A stretch of 64,000 nucleotides of DNA from an uncultured Paraprevotella sp. (GTDB lineage: Bacteria; Bacteroidota; Bacteroidia; Bacteroidales; Bacteroidaceae). The DNA lies in NCBI GenBank assembly GCA_910586505.1, contig CAJUGV010000002.1:124001-188000 (forward strand), written 5' to 3'. Of the stretch, positions 1-9,455 are shown piece after piece. Under the pieces are notes generated by a model. That model was not told the origin of the DNA. It made no database searches and saw only the letters and a program-made list of their open reading frames with translations. Within the stretch, counting starts at the first letter, position 1, and the number at the start of each line of letters is the position of its first letter. Position numbers and translations under genes: made by a program.

Positions 1-1
1 G

Positions 2-2806
2 AAGAAACGGGATGCGGAGCAGTATTCTCTGCTCAAGGAGATGTCCGATTGGTTTATGGCCGTGGCCTTTGCTCGCTCCGAGCAAGGATTGGATGAGGCT
101 TTCAACGTTTATCCATGGATTAAGAAAGAGAAGCGGATCTTGCGTGAGATAATTCGTCCTTACATCAAGTGGATGGAAAAGAACCGGACCTTATCCGGGC
201 AGATGGATGAAGAAAGAATGCAGTTGCAGGAGGACTTTCTGCAAAATGAACGGCAGATCGCACGCGATAAGAGAAAAAATATATCCAAACGCGCTAAGGT
301 TTCTCTGGTGCATTCCATAACTCCTTTTATAGACCGTATTCTGTATACGGTACATAAGATGGAAAAGCGTAACCAATATGATGAAGATTCCTTAGAGTAT
401 ATTGGTGAATTGGCGGGAGAGATCAATAAGTATAATAATGTTTTGGCCGAGTGGATCCGTCTGAATCATGGAGAACTAGGGCTGACTATAGAAAGTTTTC
501 CCATACAGGAATTGTTCACGTTACTGGAAAAAGGGCGATATAACTTCAAGCGCAAAGATATAGACTTCCAAGTGATTCCTTCGGATGCCTGGGTAAAAGC
601 AGACCGTGCCCTCACATTTTTTATGCTTAATACACTGATTGATAATGCCCGCAAGTTTACTCCCGCAGGAGGACGGGTTACAGTGAGTGCGGAAGAATTG
701 GAAGATGCGGTAGACATTAAGGTATTGGATACGGGATGCGGTCTTACCGAATCTGAGATAGAACTTATAATGTCGTCTAAGATATATGATGCCCAACAGA
801 TCGGTCTTGGCTCATCATCTATACATAAAGAAAAGGGAAGCGGCTTCGGTCTGCTTAATTGTAAGGGTATCATAGAGAAATACAGAAAGTCCGGTGAGTT
901 TTTCAATGTGTGTCGCTTTCATGTAGAGAGCAAGGAGAAACAAGGATGTTGTTTCTCTTTCCGCTTGCCTAAAGGGGTGATTCGTAGTTGTATGCTCCTA
1001 TTGATTCTGATAACCCAATCGTTCTTTTGTCCGGCGGAGATACATGCCATCCGGACAAACGTGAAGAATGTGGCCCGTAGTGAGACAGGCGTAGATTACG
1101 GAGAACTCACACAAGCATTGTTTTATGCCGATTCCGTTTATTTCTCCAACGTGGACGGAAATTATTATCAAAGTATGCGTTATGCTGATTCATGTTTCAA
1201 GTATATCAATATTTATTACGCCGATTTACTTCCCCGGAAATGTATAAACCGTAGACTGACAACTGCAGGATGCGGAACAGAAGAGTTGGAGTGGCTTTCG
1301 CAGGGAATAAAGGCAGATTATTATCTCATTATGTGTATTCGTAACGAGGTGGCGGTGGCGGCATTAGGTCTGCACGAATGGGATATATATGAATTCAATA
1401 ATATTCGTTTTACACATCTTTATAAATTGCTTACCAAGGACGAATCCCTGGGGCGCTTCTATGCCGGTCAACGTAGCACTCAGGCCAATCTGTCTGTCAG
1501 TCTGGTTTTATTGGTTCTGGTGTTTTTTACTTTCATCTTCCTGGTGTATATCGTTTATTTTCGCCGACGTATCCTCTTTCGTTTCAATGTGATGCAGGTC
1601 CTGGGCGTGAACCAGGCCATGCTGAAAGTGGTAGACAAGTATGAACAATGCGGGAATACCGGTGAAATGATGTCGGCGCTTCTTTCCGTCGTATTGTCAC
1701 GCCTGAAAGAATTACATGAAACAAACAGTATCCGTCTCTTGTTGTACAGATCGCGGGAAGATAAATTAGGAGTATTCTCAAGGGGAAATAGTTTCTACGA
1801 GGTTCTGTCAGAATCCTTACTTGACAGGGCCTATGAAACGGAGACGGTCGTCTTCGATGAAATATCCAATATACAAGCCTATCCTTTGCTTGTCAGAACG
1901 GGAAAGAACGAGTTGTTCTGCATCGGTTCGCTGGCTGTGAATTACGGTATATATCGAATGCAGAAGAAGGATTTCGTACTGGAGGAGTATATTGTGAATT
2001 ATCTGACTATCTTGTTGTATGAGGCTGTCATCCAGCGTGGCTACAGACAAGATAATATGGAAAATGCGGAAACCGACAAGCAACGTTCTCTTTATGAACG
2101 TGCAAGAATACGGGTGCAGAACCATATACTGGACAACTGTCTTTCCACTATCAAGCACGAATCCATATATTATCCCAATCGCATTAGGCAGTTGGTGCAG
2201 AAGATGGAAGGACAGACGGACAAAAGTAATTTGAAAGACAATATACGTTTTTTGTGTGAGCTTGCGGAGTATTATAAGGAAATCTATACACAGCTTTGCG
2301 CGCAGGCCGACCGTCAGATTGATTCGGGATATTTTAAATGTGAGAAACTCTCACCCCATGATGTGATTAAGGAATGGATGAAGTTGCAGGTAACCTGGAT
2401 GGAGAGGAACACGCCGGGCGTCGCTTTGGTGATAGACGAAAGGCTGCCTGATGACAGTTTTATGAATGCAGACTCTACACTTGTTGCTTTCATGTTGGAG
2501 ACATTGGCTAAGGAATGGGCCATGCAGATGAAAAGAAAGGGAGGTGAGGGACGTCTCATGCTCCAAGTGTCGGAGGATGGCGGCTTTATACGTTTTTCAT
2601 TCATGACCTCTGTGCCGATTTATACTCACGAAGAGGCCATGAGACTATTCTTTCCGGATGTGGACCACTACTCCTATCTGTTGTGTAAAGAGATTGTACG
2701 TGAACATGATAAATTAAATAATTTCTGCGGTTGCCGCATCAATGTCAAGATGGAGACGGAGTCTCCCGGATGTTGTATATGGTTTACCGTACCAAAATAT
2801 AGTTGA
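2..2806 (+). CDS. Two-module sensor histidine kinase, 5' truncated
   Basis: The reading frame is open from the window edge, so the N-terminus is missing. The visible part holds two kinase-like modules. The first has an H-box-like segment (SLVHSITPF, His about residue 91 counting from the Met at base 41) followed by a complete HATPase with N box (LIDNARKF), G1 (DTGCGL) and G2 (GSGFGL). After it come a likely extracytoplasmic stretch, a strong membrane helix (about residues 488-512) and a second cytoplasmic module with a KHESIYYP H-box-like motif and a weak ATPase-like end lacking clear G boxes. The arrangement resembles Bacteroides proteins annotated DUF5112/DUF5113, which is from memory. A response regulator starts one base after the stop, so the two very likely form one signalling pair. 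The signal sensed is unknown. Confidence 0.75.
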   Translation, partial: KKRDAEQYSLLKEMSDWFMAVAFARSEQGLDEAFNVYPWIKKEKRILREIIRPYIKWMEKNRTLSGQMDEERMQLQEDFLQNERQIARDKRKNISKRAKVSLVHSITPFIDRILYTVHKMEKRNQYDEDSLEYIGELAGEINKYNNVLAEWIRLNHGELGLTIESFPIQELFTLLEKGRYNFKRKDIDFQVIPSDAWVKADRALTFFMLNTLIDNARKFTPAGGRVTVSAEELEDAVDIKVLDTGCGLTESEIELIMSSKIYDAQQIGLGSSSIHKEKGSGFGLLNCKGIIEKYRKSGEFFNVCRFHVESKEKQGCCFSFRLPKGVIRSCMLLLILITQSFFCPAEIHAIRTNVKNVARSETGVDYGELTQALFYADSVYFSNVDGNYYQSMRYADSCFKYINIYYADLLPRKCINRRLTTAGCGTEELEWLSQGIKADYYLIMCIRNEVAVAALGLHEWDIYEFNNIRFTHLYKLLTKDESLGRFYAGQRSTQANLSVSLVLLVLVFFTFIFLVYIVYFRRRILFRFNVMQVLGVNQAMLKVVDKYEQCGNTGEMMSALLSVVLSRLKELHETNSIRLLLYRSREDKLGVFSRGNSFYEVLSESLLDRAYETETVVFDEISNIQAYPLLVRTGKNELFCIGSLAVNYGIYRMQKKDFVLEEYIVNYLTILLYEAVIQRGYRQDNMENAETDKQRSLYERARIRVQNHILDNCLSTIKHESIYYPNRIRQLVQKMEGQTDKSNLKDNIRFLCELAEYYKEIYTQLCAQADRQIDSGYFKCEKLSPHDVIKEWMKLQVTWMERNTPGVALVIDERLPDDSFMNADSTLVAFMLETLAKEWAMQMKRKGGEGRLMLQVSEDGGFIRFSFMTSVPIYTHEEAMRLFFPDVDHYSYLLCKEIVREHDKLNNFCGCRINVKMETESPGCCIWFTVPKYS

Positions 2807-2807
2807 T

Positions 2808-3536
2808 ATGGGAATGGATTCTTTTAAGATAATCATAGTAGAGGATGTGAAGCTGGAACTAAAAGGCACGGAAGAAATAATCCGAACAGAGCTTCCCGAA
2901 GCTGAAATTATCGGGACGGCAATGAACGAAGCGGATTTCTGGGATTTGATAGGGAAGCAAGTGCCCGATTTGTTGCTGCTTGATCTGGGGTTGGGAGGTT
3001 CTACCACCATTGGTGTGGACATTTGCCGCCAGGTGCGCCGTAAATATCCGGAGTTGCGTATTCTGATATTCACCGGTGAGATTCTCAATGAGCGCCTTTG
3101 GGTGGATGTATTGAAGGCCGGGGCCAACGGCATCATTCTCAAGACAGGAGAGTTACTGACACGCAACGATGTGCGTCAGGTGATGAACGGACGGAATTTT
3201 GTTTTCAACGAACCGGTACTGAAAAAAGTCGTCTGCCGTTTTATGCAGTCGGTAGAAACCGAGCGCCTCCACAAGGATGCTCTTATACGTTATGAGATCG
3301 ATGAATATGACGAGCGTTTTCTTCGGCATCTGGCGTTGGGATATACCAAAGAGATGATTACCAATCTGCGCGGTATGCCTTTTGGAGTGAAAAGTCTGGA
3401 GAAGAGGCAGAACGAATTGACGGCCCGTCTGTTCGGGACTTGTGAAAGGGGAGGAGTCAATGCCACACGTCTCGTTGTCAGAGCATTGCAACTGCATATT
3501 ATAGACCTTGAACATTTGAATCCCGATGAGGAATAG
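2808..3536 (+). CDS. Response regulator, receiver domain plus divergent DNA-binding end
   Basis: This 242-residue protein begins with a CheY-like receiver domain: acidic pair E12/D13 (IIIVEDVK), phospho-acceptor D59 in LLLLDLGL, and the conserved Lys in IILKTGE. The C-terminal part (about residues 165-242) has the length and place of a LuxR-type helix-turn-helix, but its usual recognition motif is replaced by ALGYTKEMITNLRGMPFGVKS, so DNA binding is inferred. The start was chosen at the ATG that directly follows the kinase stop; the frame extends upstream but inside the kinase gene. Tight coupling marks it as the partner of the preceding kinase. It overlaps the next gene by 11 bases. Confidence 0.8.
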   Translation: MGMDSFKIIIVEDVKLELKGTEEIIRTELPEAEIIGTAMNEADFWDLIGKQVPDLLLLDLGLGGSTTIGVDICRQVRRKYPELRILIFTGEILNERLWVDVLKAGANGIILKTGELLTRNDVRQVMNGRNFVFNEPVLKKVVCRFMQSVETERLHKDALIRYEIDEYDERFLRHLALGYTKEMITNLRGMPFGVKSLEKRQNELTARLFGTCERGGVNATRLVVRALQLHIIDLEHLNPDEE

Positions 3537-4197
3537 GATAATGACATATGGCAAGGGGCGTCGTGCGGCTACGGTGATCATGTTCCTGCTCCTGGCAACT
3601 CATCTGTTGCTCCTTCCGTTATCGTGGCTGGGGAGTGCAGCCGGGCTTCCGTGGGGCAATTATCTCTCCGACGAAGGCATCCGCTGGTATTTTCTGCATA
3701 TACAGGACGGCTTTTATTCTCCATTTTCTGTGGGGACATTTTCCATAGCATTACTGATCGGCTCTTTGGAGAGAGCCGGTCTGACCGATGTCCTTGCGGA
3801 TATGGTCAAGGACGGCCGCGTGTCGCTGACGTACCGGCAAAACAAAGCCTGCCTTATATCCGGAGGCTTTTTCGTGCTGTATATGGCGGGAATCTTGATT
3901 TTATTGTTGGGTCCTCACAGGGTGCTGCTCAGTGTGACGGGTCATTTTTATCCTTCACCGTATTTTGCCGGTATCCTGCATATTGCATCGCTGGGAGTTG
4001 TAATCACTTCGCTTATTTATGCCGTGATGAGTTTTCACCTGCGCGGATGGATGGAGTGCCTTTCGGTGATTTATTGGGGGATACAGCGTTACGATGTATG
4101 GATTCTTGATGCCATACTGATGTCACACCTCTATCATGCCATCTGCTACGTATGGGGAGATACGGCAAACGGTGATGTTTTTTGTATGATGATGTGA
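3526..4197 (+). CDS. Small multi-pass membrane protein resembling the AbgT N-terminal region
   Basis: A 223-residue hydrophobic protein with about five membrane segments. The stretch NYLSDEGIRWYFLHIQDGF followed by an SVGTFSIALLIGSLERAGL segment recalls the N-terminal part of AbgT (p-aminobenzoyl-glutamate) transporters, which have L-S-x-E-G-I-R-W and a G-I-x-E-x-S-G-L block. AbgT proteins are about 500 residues, so this would be a half-length relative. The frame is intact with a clean stop, so it is not obviously a broken gene. It overlaps the response regulator gene and lies just before the helicase gene, so it is probably co-transcribed with both. An in-frame ATG 15 bases downstream is an alternative start. 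Function is unknown and transport is not established. Confidence 0.6.
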   Translation: MRNRIMTYGKGRRAATVIMFLLLATHLLLLPLSWLGSAAGLPWGNYLSDEGIRWYFLHIQDGFYSPFSVGTFSIALLIGSLERAGLTDVLADMVKDGRVSLTYRQNKACLISGGFFVLYMAGILILLLGPHRVLLSVTGHFYPSPYFAGILHIASLGVVITSLIYAVMSFHLRGWMECLSVIYWGIQRYDVWILDAILMSHLYHAICYVWGDTANGDVFCMMM

Positions 4198-4211
4198 GTT
4201 CCGGGGTGAGT

Positions 4212-6617
4212 ATGGTACAGGATTTTTTTAGTAGGATAGAACAGGAACTGGATGATGAGCAGCTCCGTGCCGTGCGGTATGTAGAAGGGCCGTCGTTAGT
4301 AATAGCCGGAGCGGGTTCCGGCAAGACGCGCGTATTGACCTATAAGATTGCCTATCTGCTGGAACAGGGCTTGAAACCCTGGAACATTCTGGCTTTGACT
4401 TTTACCAACAAGGCGGCGCGAGAGATGAAAGAAAGAATAGCCGGTCTGGTGGGTAAAGACCTCGCGGCCGGATTGTGGATGGGTACGTTTCATTCCGTGT
4501 TTTCGCGCATCCTGCGGTTTGAGGCGGACAGAATCGGTTTCACACCCCGCTTCACCATATACGACCAGGCTGATTCGCGCAGTGTGGTGAAAGCGATTAT
4601 ACGTGAAATGGGGCTGGACGAAAAGTTGTATAAACCCAACATGGTGGCAGCATCCATATCCAATGCCAAAAACCGTCTGATTCTGCCCGATGCCTATTGT
4701 CGGGACAGTATGATCCGGGATTCGGACAATAAGGCAAGGGTGCCGCTGACAGGAGAAATTTATCGCCGTTATGTCAGGAGACTGCAAGTGGCGGATGCCA
4801 TGGATTTCGACGACTTGCTGGTTTATACTTATCTGTTGTTCGACCGAGAGCCCGACGTTTGCGACCGCTATGCCGACAAGTTTGATTTCGTTCTCGTAGA
4901 CGAGTACCAGGACACCAACTATGCACAACACTGCATTGTCTGGAAACTGACACAGCGTAAACAGAAGGTGTGCGTGGTGGGTGATGACGCACAGAGCATC
5001 TATAGCTTTCGTGGAGCAAATATAGACAATATACTTAATTTCAGCCAGAAATACAATAAAGCGAAACTTTTCAAACTGGAGCGGAACTATCGTTCCACGA
5101 AGTACATCGTGGCTGCGGCCAACAGCCTGATCAGGCATAACGACAGGCAGATACGCAAGGAAGTGTTCAGCGATAAAGAGGGAGGTGCGCCTCTTCAGCT
5201 TTTTTCGGCATACAGCGATTTGGAAGAAGCGGAGATTGTCGTGAACCGGATAGCGAAACTGCGCAGGGAAGAAAGGATGGAAAATGATGATTTTGCCATT
5301 CTTTACCGTACCAATGCACAGAGCCGCACCTTCGAGGAAGCCTTGCGTAAACGCGGCATCCCTTATCGGATTTATGGGGGGCTGTCGTTCTATCAGCGCA
5401 AGGAAATAAAAGATGTGATAGCCTATTGCCGGCTGGCTGTGAACCCGCGTGATGAGGAGGCTTTTAAACGTGTGGTCAATTATCCCGCGCGCGGAATCGG
5501 ACAGACTACGATGAACAAGGTGGCGGCTGCGGCTGCGGAATCCGGCGCAAGTCTGTGGGAAGTGGTCAGCCAGCCCGAACGTTTCTCCTTGCAGATCGGC
5601 AAGGCCACTGCAGGAAAATTGCAGACGTTTGCAGAACTTGTGGCCTCTTTTATGGAAAAAGCGGAGGAGACAGACGCCGCATCCGTGATTCAGGATATTT
5701 TGCGTGAAAGCGGTATGATGAGAGAATTCATGCAGGACACCACTCCCGAAGGCATGGCGCGCCAGGAAAACGTGCAGGAACTGCTTAATGGCGTGCAGGA
5801 GTTCGTGGCGCGCCAGAAGGAGGAAGGGAATGCCGACGAAACCGGAGTGGGCCACTTTCTTCAGGAGGTGGCTTTGCTGAGTGACTCGGATAAGGATGAA
5901 GACGACGATGACAGAAGGCTGACGCTCATGACCGTCCACTCGGCCAAGGGTTTGGAATTTCCCGTGGTCTTTGTGGTGGGAATGGAAGAAAATCTGTTTC
6001 CCAATGAGATGTGCGGATACAGCAAACGTGCTTTGGAAGAGGAGAGGCGCCTATTTTATGTGGCTATCACCCGTGCGGAGCGTTTCTGTTTTCTGACCTG
6101 TGCCCGCAGCCGCTACAGATTCGGGAAAACGGAATTCAGCAGTCCGAGCCGCTTTTTGCAGGATATCGATCCGCAGTATATCCGGATAAACAATGGGGAC
6201 GAAGAGATGTTCGGCAGCGTATCGGGCGGGAGAAACAATTACGGCAACGGTTCTTTTCAGGTGCGTTCGGACAGCGGCCGCCAGCGCACCGTGTATTCGG
6301 ACTATCCCGTAAAGGCCAGGGTGTCGGGCCTGAAACCTTTATCGGACGTTGCGGCGAAGGCGGGGAGAAGGATGGAAGAGAAAGCACTTGTCGTATCTTC
6401 TGCGGAATCGGTGGCAGCCTCAGATGGTGGTGAGCTACGCGAAGGCATGCGTATCGAGCACGAACGTTTCGGGCTCGGAGTGGTGAGAACGGTGGAGGGG
6501 AGCGGAGACAATACCAAAGCCACGGTGGAGTTCCGGAACACCGGTACCAAACAATTGCTCCTGCGTTTTGCCCGTTTTAAAATTTTGTCCGATGGGACGG
6601 AAACATACGAAAGATAG
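4212..6617 (+). CDS. uvrD: ATP-dependent DNA helicase UvrD/PcrA
   Basis: An 801-residue superfamily 1A helicase that unwinds DNA 3'-5' in nucleotide excision and mismatch repair and in clearing replication blocks. Visible motifs in order: Q motif region (LDDEQLRAV), Walker A GAGSGKTR (residues 33-40), motif Ia TFTNKAAREM, motif II VDEYQDTN, motif III GDDAQSIYSFRGA, motif IV LERNYRS, motif V TVHSAKGLEFPVVF and motif VI YVAITRAE. The C-terminus ends in a PcrA-type tail that binds RNA polymerase in relatives (GMRIEHERFGLGVV). The start is the ATG beginning MVQDFF; upstream in-frame codons overlap the preceding membrane gene. Length and motifs are complete. Confidence 0.95.
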   Translation: MVQDFFSRIEQELDDEQLRAVRYVEGPSLVIAGAGSGKTRVLTYKIAYLLEQGLKPWNILALTFTNKAAREMKERIAGLVGKDLAAGLWMGTFHSVFSRILRFEADRIGFTPRFTIYDQADSRSVVKAIIREMGLDEKLYKPNMVAASISNAKNRLILPDAYCRDSMIRDSDNKARVPLTGEIYRRYVRRLQVADAMDFDDLLVYTYLLFDREPDVCDRYADKFDFVLVDEYQDTNYAQHCIVWKLTQRKQKVCVVGDDAQSIYSFRGANIDNILNFSQKYNKAKLFKLERNYRSTKYIVAAANSLIRHNDRQIRKEVFSDKEGGAPLQLFSAYSDLEEAEIVVNRIAKLRREERMENDDFAILYRTNAQSRTFEEALRKRGIPYRIYGGLSFYQRKEIKDVIAYCRLAVNPRDEEAFKRVVNYPARGIGQTTMNKVAAAAAESGASLWEVVSQPERFSLQIGKATAGKLQTFAELVASFMEKAEETDAASVIQDILRESGMMREFMQDTTPEGMARQENVQELLNGVQEFVARQKEEGNADETGVGHFLQEVALLSDSDKDEDDDDRRLTLMTVHSAKGLEFPVVFVVGMEENLFPNEMCGYSKRALEEERRLFYVAITRAERFCFLTCARSRYRFGKTEFSSPSRFLQDIDPQYIRINNGDEEMFGSVSGGRNNYGNGSFQVRSDSGRQRTVYSDYPVKARVSGLKPLSDVAAKAGRRMEEKALVVSSAESVAASDGGELREGMRIEHERFGLGVVRTVEGSGDNTKATVEFRNTGTKQLLLRFARFKILSDGTETYER

Positions 6618-6671
6618 CATACGCGAGTTGTCTTTTGTGCATACTCCTTAATCGGCCGGAGCATTCTTTGC

Positions 6672-6684
6672 TGACAAAATGTCA
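6672..6684. repeat. Motif TGACAAAATGTCA, left copy of gap A
   Basis: A palindromic 13-mer (TGACA-AAA-TGTCA). Near copies occur at 7173, 26898, 27410, 51822 and 52323, always in the three longest gaps, with pair spacings of 501, 512 and 501 bases. Role unknown: element end or protein binding site. Confidence 0.55.
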
Positions 6685-6802
6685 ATCGTTTGGGGAGGTA
6701 TCCGCTTCGTTTGTCCTCCTTCCGGAGCATCAAAAGAATAGAAATACCGCATAAATATTCATTTGGCGCTCTTTTATGCAACAATATACCGAATATATAC
6801 GT

Positions 6803-6842
6803 TTTTAGTGCGCCCGAAATTTAATTTTCGGACGCACTAAAA
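6803..6842. terminator. Bidirectional terminator hairpin downstream of uvrD
   Basis: The arms TTTTAGTGCGCCCGAAA and TTTCGGACGCACTAAAA pair over 17 positions with one mismatch and a short AT-rich loop. T-rich sequence follows on the plus strand (TATTTTTTT) and A/T tracts lie in the arms on both strands. It lies about 190 bases after the uvrD stop and could end that transcript. Confidence 0.7.
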
Positions 6843-6973
6843 TATTTTTTTATCCGCATGCAGACGTGATCTTCTGTGCAGAAAGTGAAAAAGTGGGGAT
6901 GGAAGGCATAAAAAATATCCTTTTTTGCGCCATTTTTTCTCTATTTTCTTTTTTCTTCTTAGTGGCGGGAAGC

Positions 6974-6997
6974 TGACATTCTGTACAGTTCTGGCGG
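6974..6997 (+). repeat. Direct repeat unit, copy 1 of 2 in gap A
   Basis: TGACATTCTGTACAGTTC followed by TGGCGG. A near-identical unit (TGACATTCTGACAGTA, TGGCGG) starts at 7173, 199 bases on. It contains the same TGACA core as the gap-end motif. Confidence 0.45.
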
Positions 6998-7172
6998 AGA
7001 ATGTCCGCAAGTTCGGGGAGTAGAGGAAAGGGAGAAAGGCTTTTTTACCGTTATTTGTCGGAAAAATACTTCTGCGGATATCTTTCTGACAAGGGCCGAG
7101 TGGCTGTAGGTGGCTTATTCGGAAGCACTTTCCGGCAGAGAGCCGGATAAGCGACTGTTGCGTGGGCGGAAT

Positions 7173-7195
7173 TGACATTCTGACAGTATGGCGGG
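7173..7195 (+). repeat. Direct repeat unit, copy 2, and right-hand motif of gap A
   Basis: Begins TGACATTCTGACAGTA and continues TGGCGG. It is the second copy of the 6974 unit, and its first 13 bases are the right-hand counterpart of the motif at 6672, exactly 501 bases away. The reverse complement reads TGTCAGAATGTCA. Confidence 0.45.
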
Positions 7196-7382
7196 GTTAT
7201 CCGGATGCCGTGGCCAACAACTGAAGTGCGTCTTGCTGAAGGCAGTCCGGCTCCCGCTCTTTTTCTGCGCGGTGCTTGGGCCTTTTCCCTGAAATGCTTA
7301 TTTTTGTATGTGAAATAACGAAACGGGCTGCTGTCCGGGCAGACGGCGGTGCATCTGCTTGCTATGATAAAAAGAAAGAGAA

Positions 7383-9386
7383 ATGGAAACGAAAGAACAG
7401 ATAGAACGGTTGCGCAGTGAACTGCACCGTCATAACTATAACTATTATGTGCTCAATGCTCCCGAAATATCGGATATGGAGTTCGACCGGATGATGCGGG
7501 ATTTGCAGGAGCTTGAGAATGCGCATCCGGAGTGGGACGACCCGGATTCGCCCACGAAACGGGTGGGAAGCGATCTGAACAACGAGTTTGTGCAGGTGTC
7601 CCACCGCTATCCCATGCTGTCTTTGTCCAATACTTACAACAAGCAGGAGGTGGCCGATTTCTACGAGCGCGTGCAGAGCGGGCTGGAAGGCGAACCTTTT
7701 GAGATATGTTGCGAGATGAAGTACGACGGACTGTCTATCTCGCTTACTTATGAACACGGCCGGCTGGTGCGCGCGGTGACGCGCGGTGACGGTACGCAAG
7801 GCGATGACGTGACGGAAAATGTAAAGACGATACGTTGCATTCCGCTCCGTCTGCACGGAACGGGGTATCCCGAAGAGTTTGAGATCCGCGGTGAGATACT
7901 GATGCCGTGGACCAGTTTTGAGGCACTGAACCAAGCCCGTGAGGAACGTGAGGAACCTCTTTTCGCCAATCCGCGCAATGCGGCATCCGGAACTTTGAAG
8001 AGCAAGAACTCATCGGTGGTGGCGCAGCGCCGGCTGGATGCTTACCTCTATTCTCTTTTAGGGGAGCAAATATCGGCCGACGGGCATTTTGAGAATCTGG
8101 AACAGGCACGGACATGGGGATTCAAGATTTCGGACGGGATGAAGAAGGTGTCGACCTTGCAGGGCATCTACGATTTCATAGATTATTGGGATGTGGAGCG
8201 CCGGAATTTGCCTGTGGCAACCGACGGGGTGGTGTTGAAAGTAAACTCGCAACGGCAGCAACGTGCCTTGGGCTATACCGCCAAGAGTCCGCGCTGGGCC
8301 ATTGCCTATAAGTTTCAGGCCGAGCGCGCACGCACGCGGCTGAATACGGTTACTTTTCAGGTAGGACGTACGGGGGCGGTGACTCCGGTGGCCAACATGG
8401 ACCCTGTGCAACTGGCCGGTACGGTGGTCAGGCGGGCCACTTTGCACAATGCGGACGTGATGAAGCAATTGGACCTTCACATAGGCGACATGGTCTATGT
8501 GGAGAAGGGAGGAGAGATTATTCCTAAAATTGTGGGAGTGGACACCGACGCGCGCGGGAAGGAGACAGGAGAAAAGGCCGAATTTATCGTTCACTGTCCG
8601 GAATGCGGAGCCGAACTGGTACGTTATGAAGGAGAGGCGGCCTGGTATTGTCCGAATGATACGGCCTGTCCCCCTCAGATAAAAGGACGCATCGAGCATT
8701 TCATCAGCCGGAAGGCGATGAATATAGACAGTCTCGGTCCGGAAACGGTGGACGAATATTATCGTCGCGGGCTGATACGCGATGTGGCCGATCTTTATGA
8801 TATTCAGGTGGAACAGATAAACGGCGAGGACGGAACGCGGGAAAAGTCGGCACGCAAGATCGTCCGTTCGATAGCGGATTCCGTAAAAGTGCCTTTCGAG
8901 CGGGTTGTGTTTGCTTTGGGCATACGTTTCGTAGGTGAGATTGCTGCCAAGACATTGGCCCGCCATTTCCGGACGATGGAGGCGCTGGCTTCGGCTTCAT
9001 TGGATGAGCTGCTGCAGATTAACGGGATAGGCACGGTGATAGCGGAGAGTGTCATCCGTTATTTTGCGGATGAGAAAAACCGTGATTTGGTGCACCGTTT
9101 GCAGGAGAAAGGGGTGAGCATGAAACTTTCGGAGGAAGAATTGAGGGCACAATCCGATAAACTGGCGGGGCGGAGTATAGTGGTAAGTGGTGTTTTTTCA
9201 CATCATTCGCGCGATGAATACAAAACCATGATAGAGCAGCACGGAGGAAAAAACGTGGGAAGTATTTCGGCAAAGACTTCTTTTGTGCTGGCCGGTACGA
9301 ATATGGGGCCGGCCAAACTTGAGAAAGCCGGAAAACTGGGTATCCCCATCCTGTCGGAAGATGAGTTTCTCAAAATGATAGAATAG
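7383..9386 (+). CDS. ligA: NAD-dependent DNA ligase LigA
   Basis: A 667-residue ligase that seals nicks during replication and repair using NAD+. Domains in order: Ia (YYVLNAPEISD), adenylation domain with active-site Lys113 in KYDGLS, OB fold, a four-Cys zinc finger (CPECG ... YCPNDTACPPQ), helix-hairpin-helix repeats (FALGIRFVGE, QINGIGTVIAES) and a C-terminal BRCT domain (AGRSIVVSGVF ... KAGKLGIPILSEDEFL). Length is normal for the family. The start follows a purine-rich stretch (aaaaagaaagagaa) suitable for Bacteroides translation. A separate promoter precedes the next gene. Confidence 0.97.
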   Translation: METKEQIERLRSELHRHNYNYYVLNAPEISDMEFDRMMRDLQELENAHPEWDDPDSPTKRVGSDLNNEFVQVSHRYPMLSLSNTYNKQEVADFYERVQSGLEGEPFEICCEMKYDGLSISLTYEHGRLVRAVTRGDGTQGDDVTENVKTIRCIPLRLHGTGYPEEFEIRGEILMPWTSFEALNQAREEREEPLFANPRNAASGTLKSKNSSVVAQRRLDAYLYSLLGEQISADGHFENLEQARTWGFKISDGMKKVSTLQGIYDFIDYWDVERRNLPVATDGVVLKVNSQRQQRALGYTAKSPRWAIAYKFQAERARTRLNTVTFQVGRTGAVTPVANMDPVQLAGTVVRRATLHNADVMKQLDLHIGDMVYVEKGGEIIPKIVGVDTDARGKETGEKAEFIVHCPECGAELVRYEGEAAWYCPNDTACPPQIKGRIEHFISRKAMNIDSLGPETVDEYYRRGLIRDVADLYDIQVEQINGEDGTREKSARKIVRSIADSVKVPFERVVFALGIRFVGEIAAKTLARHFRTMEALASASLDELLQINGIGTVIAESVIRYFADEKNRDLVHRLQEKGVSMKLSEEELRAQSDKLAGRSIVVSGVFSHHSRDEYKTMIEQHGGKNVGSISAKTSFVLAGTNMGPAKLEKAGKLGIPILSEDEFLKMIE

Positions 9387-9396
9387 TAAAGGATCG

Positions 9397-9427
9397 TTTG
9401 TATTTTGCGAATTAATTTGTATTTTTG
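9397..9427 (+). promoter_or_regulatory. Bacteroides-type promoter of dapA
   Basis: A -33 TTTG, a 19-base spacer and a -7 box TATTTTTG match the genus consensus exactly. Transcription should start near 9434, giving a 5' leader of about 22 bases before dapA. Confidence 0.75.
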
Positions 9428-9455
9428 TCGCGAATTTGATAGAAGTACTTAAACT

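Larger units (their letters stand above)
6618..7382. other. Long non-coding gap A between uvrD and ligA
   Basis: This 765-base stretch has no convincing gene. It holds a long hairpin, three TGACA-type motifs and an inverted repeat GCATAAA(6749)...TTTTATGC(6779). Its layout resembles the gaps at 26801-27537 and 51813-52339. A 113-codon frame on the minus strand (6837-7178) has low-complexity basic composition and no recognisable domain, and was not called. Confidence 0.6.

Noticed and set aside
4296..5939. 547-codon minus-strand frame opposite uvrD
   Set aside because: Long only because of the codon bias of the helicase gene; no family features, while the plus strand has complete helicase motifs.
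6837..7178. Minus-strand frame of 113 codons in gap A
   Set aside because: Basic low-complexity composition, no domain, no ribosome site or promoter, and it spans the hairpin edge and repeat units.
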